Positions 63,909 to 64,000 of a stretch of DNA of 64,000 nucleotides are shown one piece after another (the first letter of the stretch is position 1; every line of letters begins with the position of its first letter). Both the position numbers and the translations under genes were made by a program. The stretch comes from Flavobacterium sp. 140616W15 (lineage in GTDB: Bacteria; Bacteroidota; Bacteroidia; Flavobacteriales; Flavobacteriaceae). The stretch lies in assembly GCF_003668995.1 (NCBI RefSeq), contig NZ_CP033068.1, positions 1,550,001 through 1,614,000 on the forward strand. The letters run 5' to 3'. The notes beneath the pieces are model-generated. The model saw only the letters and a list, made by a program, of their open reading frames with translations, searched no databases and was not told the DNA's origin.

Positions 63909-64000
63909 ATGAATTGGATTCTTTTGATTATTGCAGGATTATTTGAGGTAGCGTTTGCTTCGTGCTTAGGAAAAGCTAAAGAAGCAACAGGAAATGATGT
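63909..64000 (+). CDS. SMR-family small multidrug transporter, cut by the window end
   Basis: The N-terminal 30 codons of a small multidrug resistance protein, M-N-W-I-L-L-I-I-A-G-L-F-E-V-A-F, with the conserved proton-coupling Glu13. The segment after it (S-C-L-G-K-A-K) suggests the SugE/Gdx (guanidinium exporter) branch rather than EmrE. The gene runs off the right edge. Its promoter is a near-consensus GAACTTTG about 30 bases upstream. Confidence 0.85.
   Translation, partial: MNWILLIIAGLFEVAFASCLGKAKEATGND

Overview
The window reads as chromosomal DNA of a Flavobacterium-type member of the Bacteroidota. The sequence is AT-rich. Genes rarely have a Shine-Dalgarno sequence. Many are preceded by the Bacteroidota -7 box TAnnTTTG, and lipoprotein and outer-membrane proteins are typical of the phylum (TonB-dependent receptor of the OMP_b-brl_3 type, OmpA lipoprotein, DUF4348, HAAS/PadR pairs). 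No rRNA, tRNA, CRISPR array, prophage or complete insertion sequence was seen.

Layout. 1-10 kb is housekeeping: ettA, a small membrane protein, holA, a stand-alone HsdR-N nuclease-like domain, a glycosyltransferase, an OmpA lipoprotein, a threonylcarbamoyl-AMP synthase, a PcrA/UvrD helicase and a TauE permease. 10-20 kb holds a DUF7935 protein, a patatin, an M1 peptidase, an ATP-pyrophosphatase, a HEAGH protein paired with an Asp/Asn hydroxylase, small lipoproteins and recG. 20-26 kb is a complete RND efflux operon. 26-31 kb has a bestrophin, an AraC regulator and an alcohol/aldehyde dehydrogenase cluster with DUF779. 31.5-34 kb is pheT, interrupted by a one-base frameshift. 34-37 kb is a TetR regulon (unnamed small protein, LLM monooxygenase, esterase) with three copies of a palindromic operator. 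37-44 kb has a histidine phosphatase, a DUF885 peptidase, a fused E1 of a branched-chain 2-oxoacid dehydrogenase and an IPNS-like oxygenase. 44-48 kb has a GxxExxY protein framed by a 23-bp perfect inverted repeat, SUI1, a nucleoside phosphorylase, an orphan solute-binding protein without signal peptide, and a transglutaminase. 48-52 kb pairs a ThDP enzyme with a flavin amine oxidase. 52-58 kb is a divergent receptor/two-component module whose intergenic region carries 11-bp-phased GGTTAAYG repeats. 58-64 kb has an ABC-F ATPase with a structured leader, a PadR-HAAS-serine hydrolase operon (hydrolase broken by two frameshifts), a DUF2314-ankyrin protein, a Crp/Fnr regulator and the start of an SMR transporter.

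Three genes' worth of evidence (pheT once, the serine hydrolase twice) shows the same lesion: exactly one A missing from a 6-7 A run. This points to homopolymer under-calling in the assembly, or less likely to real slippage. Intergenic DNA is rich in short dispersed repeats: a 14-bp tandem array, 16-bp CAAAG repeats and REP-like palindromes.

The best candidates for something not yet described are the receptor/two-component/secreted-protein module with phased repeats, the GxxExxY cassette with terminal inverted repeats, the TetR-operator regulon with an unnamed 110-residue protein, and the amine oxidase/ThDP pair.
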